Notes under the pieces: model-generated
What the model was told of the DNA's origin: nothing
The model's database searches: none
What the model saw: only the letters and a program-made list of their open reading frames with translations
Source: a bacterium
GTDB taxonomy: Bacteria; NPL-UPA2; JAGMAN01
NCBI GenBank assembly: GCA_023130215.1
Contig: JAGMAN010000012.1
Coordinates: forward strand, 1 to 9,388
Direction of reading: 5' to 3'
Length of the DNA stretch: 9,388 nt
Program-made: the position numbers and the translations under genes
Shown: positions 6,633 through 9,388 of the stretch, piece by piece
How positions within the stretch are numbered: the stretch's first letter is position 1
Layout: every line of letters starts with the position of its first letter

Positions 6633-8333
6633 TTATTCAATGTCCGTCTGCGTAACCCGGACAACTTCATCAATGGTTGTTATCCCCTTGAATACCTTCT
6701 GCCAGCCATCTTCCCTTAAGGTCCTCATTCCCAACTGGCGCGCTCTTTCCTTGATTTCGGTGCTGGATGCTCCATTTAAGACCAGGTCCCGAATGGGATC
6801 GCTCATCAACAGAACCTCAAATATTGCCACTCTACCCCGATAGCCTGTTTTGCTGCACTCCCGGCAACCCCTGCCCTGATAAAATTCCAAACCGGAGACA
6901 TCCTCAGGAGAAAGACCAAGCTCCATTAACTCATCGCGTCGCGGTTGATATGGCTCCTTACAGTCAGGACAGATGACACGAACCAATCTCTGAGCCATAA
7001 CTCCCTGGATAGAGGAAGCTACTAAGAAGGGCTTTACTCCCATATCCACCAACCGGGTCATGGCCCCGGACGCATCGTTTGTGTGAAGGGTAGAGAAAAC
7101 CAGGTGTCCGGTGAGAGCCGCACGGATTGCAATCTCTGCCGTCTCAAAATCCCGAATCTCCCCCACCATGACGATATCCGGTGCCTGCCTTAACATCTCC
7201 CTCAAGACTTTGGCAAAGGTTAATCCAATCTCTGGTTTAACCTGGGTCTGATTGATGCCGCTTAACTGATATTCCACTGGCTCCTCCACCGTAATTAATT
7301 TCTTATCGGGCTTATTCATCTTATTTAAACAGGCATAAAGAGTGGTCGTCTTCCCGCTTCCAGTAGGTCCGGTGACCAGGATTATTCCATTGGGCAAAGC
7401 CAGCACACTTTGGAATCTCTTTTTATCCTCCTCCAGGAAGCCCAAATCTCCCAAGTCTAAAAGAAGGCTTGACTTGTCAAGTATTCTCAAGACAACGCTC
7501 TCCCCATGAAGAGCGGGAAGGGTAGAGACCCGTAAATCCACTTCCTTACCCAACAGATTCAGCTTTATCCTCCCATCTTGAGGAAGACGTTTCTCAGCGA
7601 TATCCATTCCGGCCATGATCTTAACCCGGGAGATGACCGAACCTTGCAGTCTTTTGGGTGGTCCCGGAACCTCACGACAAACCCCATCTATTCTATACCT
7701 GACCCGGAACCGATTCTGGAGAGGTTCTATATGGATGTCGCTGGCTCGCTGACGGAAGGCTTCTAAGATGATGAGACTGACTAACTTAATCACCGGGGCC
7801 TCATCTTCCGTCTCTCCCCCACTATCTGCCTCTTCCTCTCCCCCAACGAAGGTTACATCCCGTTCGTCTATCTCCTCAATCATGCTATCAACACTCTCCT
7901 GGTCTGCTCCGTAGTATTTGTCCAAAGCCGAGTTTATTTCCTCTTCAGTGGCCAGAACTCCTTCCAACTCACAGCCTAACATCACTCTGAGATTATCTAA
8001 AACGGGAAGATTTAAGGGATTGGCTATGACCACAGTGAGGATATTATCATCCATTTTTAAGGGAAGGATCTTATGACGTTTGGCCAGGGAGGCAGGAATC
8101 TTATTTATAACTTCCTTTTCTACCTGGTACTCGGAAAGATTGACCCTCTCCATGCCAAATTGGATGGACAGGGCTTCACATAAAGCTTCACTACTTACAT
8201 ATCCATGTCTTAAGAGAATGCCTCCTAAGCTCTCCCCACTATTGCGCTGCTCTTCTAAAGCTTCAGCCAGCTCCTTCTCCCCAACTGCGCCCTTCTCAAG
8301 TAAAATGCTCCCCAAGTATTGATGCTTTTTCAT
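6633..8333 (-). CDS. pilB: PilB-type pilus ATPase, first copy (GspE/PilB family)
   Basis: Cytoplasmic hexameric ATPase, 566 residues from the ATG at 8333, alignable end to end with the second pilB product. The N-terminal MshEN-type domain has both LG-x6-G-x6-L-x3-L-x2-Q motifs complete (7-29 and 36-58). A very acidic linker spans about 150-180. The core has Walker A GPTGSGKT (322-329), His box TGHLVFSTLHTN (408-419) and the full zinc tetracysteine (C455, C458, C490, C493). Two departures stand out: RQAPD (382-386), with Ala where the family and the sister gene have Asp, and EEPVEY in place of EDPVEY. A GTG at 8366 would add 11 residues. I prefer the ATG because AGGAGG lies 11 bases before it, because the promoter at 8388-8417 would leave almost no leader for the GTG, and because the second PilB begins at the corresponding point. 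It is the first gene of the pilus operon. Confidence 0.93.
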   Translation of the reverse strand: MKKHQYLGSILLEKGAVGEKELAEALEEQRNSGESLGGILLRHGYVSSEALCEALSIQFGMERVNLSEYQVEKEVINKIPASLAKRHKILPLKMDDNILTVVIANPLNLPVLDNLRVMLGCELEGVLATEEEINSALDKYYGADQESVDSMIEEIDERDVTFVGGEEEADSGGETEDEAPVIKLVSLIILEAFRQRASDIHIEPLQNRFRVRYRIDGVCREVPGPPKRLQGSVISRVKIMAGMDIAEKRLPQDGRIKLNLLGKEVDLRVSTLPALHGESVVLRILDKSSLLLDLGDLGFLEEDKKRFQSVLALPNGIILVTGPTGSGKTTTLYACLNKMNKPDKKLITVEEPVEYQLSGINQTQVKPEIGLTFAKVLREMLRQAPDIVMVGEIRDFETAEIAIRAALTGHLVFSTLHTNDASGAMTRLVDMGVKPFLVASSIQGVMAQRLVRVICPDCKEPYQPRRDELMELGLSPEDVSGLEFYQGRGCRECSKTGYRGRVAIFEVLLMSDPIRDLVLNGASSTEIKERARQLGMRTLREDGWQKVFKGITTIDEVVRVTQTDIE

Positions 8334-8344
8334 AATAAAAGTTG

Positions 8345-8360
8345 CCTCCTCAAATGAGGA
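8345..8360 (-). promoter_or_regulatory. Ribosome binding site of the first pilB, within a small hairpin
   Basis: AGGAGG (8345-8350) lies 11 bases before the ATG at 8333. It overlaps the downstream arm of the inverted repeat TCCTCATTTGAGGA (8347-8360), five base pairs with a 4-base loop in RNA. The site may therefore be partly masked in the leader. The stem is short and could be chance. Confidence 0.5.
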
Positions 8361-8387
8361 ATCCACCGTTCCCTTTTCCTGACGCTA

Positions 8388-8417
8388 ATTATACCCTTAA
8401 GAGGCACTTTTTGTCAA
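8388..8417 (-). promoter_or_regulatory. Sigma-70-type promoter of the pilus operon
   Basis: On the minus strand, a perfect -35 TTGACA (8417-8412), an 18-base spacer and a perfect -10 TATAAT (8393-8388) lie in the gap between accA and the first pilB-like gene. Transcription would start near 8380-8382, giving a leader of about 48 bases to the ATG at 8333 but only about 15 to the GTG at 8366. It implies that the pilus motor genes are expressed constitutively by housekeeping sigma factor and independently of accA. No sigma-54 -24/-12 element is seen here, so the operon's own NtrC-type regulator probably acts elsewhere. Confidence 0.8.
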
Positions 8418-8427
8418 GATAGCCTCC

Positions 8428-9387
8428 TCAATCTTCCAAGAATTCTCCTATTCTGCGGTACTTCTTATATCTCCCTTCCACTAACTCTCTCTTAGAAAGT
8501 TTGCTCATGTCCTCCAAATTTCTCTTTAAGGCTTTCTTAATGTTGGAAGCGGCTCTTTCATAATCACGATGACATCCCCCTAAGGGCTCAGGGACAATCT
8601 CATCTATTATTCTCAATCTCAATAAATCCTGGGCGGTTAAATTCAAAGCCTGGGCCGCCTCTTTGGCCCGAGCCCTATCCTTCCAGAGGATGGCGGCGCA
8701 TCCCTCCGGGGAGATTACTGAATAAATAGCATTCTCTAACATTAAAATTCTATTTCCCACTCCCAATCCAAGGGCTCCCCCACTTCCTCCTTCCCCAATA
8801 ACTACACTGATTAAGGGGGTCTCCAGGCAGGACATTTCCTTTAAATTCTCAGCAATGGCCTCAGCCTGTCCCCTCTCCTCCGCTCCTACCCCGGGATAGG
8901 CTCCCGGAGTGTCAATGAAGGTGATGACCGGAAAACTAAATTTCTCGGCTAACTTCATCAGCCTCAGGCTCTTGCGGTAACCCTCCGGATGGGACATACC
9001 GAAATTGCGTCTCAGGTTTTCCTTGGTATCCCTGCCTTTTTGATGTCCAATGACCACGATAGAATATCCGTTTAGTTTTGCTAACCCGCCGACAATGGCT
9101 TCATCATCAGAGAAAATGCGGTCCCCGCGTAGTTCCTGAAAATCTTCCATGCAGAGATTTATATAATCAAGACTATAAGGTCGCAGGGGATGGCGAGCTA
9201 ATTGAGTCCTCTGCCAGGGGGTGAGGTTTCCGAATATCTCCCTCTTTAATGTTGCCGCTTTTCGCTCTAACTTTCCGATTCCGTCCCCGAGGTCCATCTC
9301 TTCCAAGGAGGTAAACTTGCGCAGTTCTTCTATCTTGCGCTCCAGTTCCACAATCGGTCTTTCGAAGTCTAAATACCCACCATTCAT
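8428..9387 (-). CDS. accA: Acetyl-CoA carboxylase carboxyltransferase subunit alpha
   Basis: Alpha subunit of the carboxyltransferase half of bacterial acetyl-CoA carboxylase. With AccD it moves the carboxyl group from biotinyl-AccB to acetyl-CoA, giving malonyl-CoA, the first committed step of fatty acid synthesis, in the cytoplasm. At 319 residues it matches the length of E. coli AccA. It begins [17 protein letters not shown], the family's N-terminal helix pattern. Other conserved stretches are [12 protein letters not shown] (65-76), [18 protein letters not shown] (113-130), [18 protein letters not shown] (157-174), [10 protein letters not shown] (198-207) and [14 protein letters not shown] (223-236). 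No zinc ribbon is present, as expected, since that belongs to AccD. ATG at 9387 leaves one base before the window's end, so the ribosome binding site and upstream gene (often accD) cannot be seen, but the length and start agree with a complete gene. No terminator is visible after its TGA. Confidence 0.97.
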   Translation of the reverse strand: MNGGYLDFERPIVELERKIEELRKFTSLEEMDLGDGIGKLERKAATLKREIFGNLTPWQRTQLARHPLRPYSLDYINLCMEDFQELRGDRIFSDDEAIVGGLAKLNGYSIVVIGHQKGRDTKENLRRNFGMSHPEGYRKSLRLMKLAEKFSFPVITFIDTPGAYPGVGAEERGQAEAIAENLKEMSCLETPLISVVIGEGGSGGALGLGVGNRILMLENAIYSVISPEGCAAILWKDRARAKEAAQALNLTAQDLLRLRIIDEIVPEPLGGCHRDYERAASNIKKALKRNLEDMSKLSKRELVEGRYKKYRRIGEFLED

Positions 9388-9388
9388 C

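Noticed and set aside
6583-6843. Plus-strand open frame starting within the palindrome
   Set aside because: Its first residues are a translation of the palindrome and heptamer repeats, and the rest is antisense to the end of the first pilB.
50-8333. Type II secretion (gspE/gspF) in place of a type IV pilus
   Set aside because: PilT is specific to retractile pili, and no other gsp genes are present; the assignment of each individual PilB is still less certain than that of the cluster.
8408-8424. Six-codon leader peptide (TTG start after GAGGAGG, stop TAA) just past accA
   Set aside because: Its start coincides with the -35 hexamer, so it would not be on the pilus transcript, and six codons carry no signal.
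8401-8426. GAGGC/GCCTC inverted repeat around the -35 as an operator
   Set aside because: Five-base arms with a 16-base gap are easily found by chance, and nothing else supports a binding site.
8344-8431. 10-base direct repeat GCCTCCTCAA at 8344-8353 and 8422-8431
   Set aside because: One copy spans the accA stop and the other a Shine-Dalgarno site; purine-rich matches of this length on the coding strand are expected, and the flanks do not align.

Overview
All seven protein-coding genes lie on the minus strand, so the window reads from right to left. It holds one metabolic gene (accA) followed by a type IV pilus (T4P) motor and platform operon that ends in a sigma-54 two-component system. 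Coding density is very high. No gap exceeds 100 bases, and I see no tRNA, rRNA, CRISPR array or insertion sequence. The diderm-style T4P set, the NtrC-type regulator and the Shine-Dalgarno sites fit a Gram-negative-type bacterium. The order pilB-pilT-pilC followed by two-component genes recalls the pilBTCSR clusters of Geobacter and Myxococcus. The extra PilB, the regulator preceding the kinase, and the intergenic repeat style suggest an uncultured lineage. I cannot name the phylum from the sequence.

Layout in the direction of transcription: accA (9387-8428) encodes the alpha subunit of acetyl-CoA carboxylase carboxyltransferase. A 94-base leader region to the ATG at 8333 holds a full-consensus sigma-70 promoter (8417-8388) and a small hairpin over the ribosome binding site. 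Next come a first PilB-type ATPase (8333-6633), a 98-base gap with a palindrome and heptamer repeats (about 6625-6569), and pilT (6534-5479). These are followed by a second PilB-type ATPase (5475-3760), pilC (3744-2488), an NtrC-family response regulator (2475-1069) and a short membrane histidine kinase (1072-50). From pilT to the kinase the genes are 3-15 bases apart or overlap by 4, which indicates one transcript.

How they would work together: PilC is the inner-membrane platform. The two PilB-like hexameric ATPases would drive pilin polymerisation on it, and PilT would drive depolymerisation. Both PilB proteins carry an N-terminal MshEN-type tandem motif, known in this family to bind cyclic di-GMP, so extension may be under second-messenger control. 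The kinase and regulator would control sigma-54 promoters, by analogy with PilS/PilR and pilin genes. No pilin gene and no clear -24/-12 promoter is in the window, so the targets lie elsewhere, possibly just past the left edge.

I do not see a wholly undescribed system. The points most worth following are the duplicated PilB pair with divergent key residues around PilT, the G8 tract that could switch the kinase on and off, the palindrome/heptamer element between the first pilB and pilT, and the minimal sensorless kinase.
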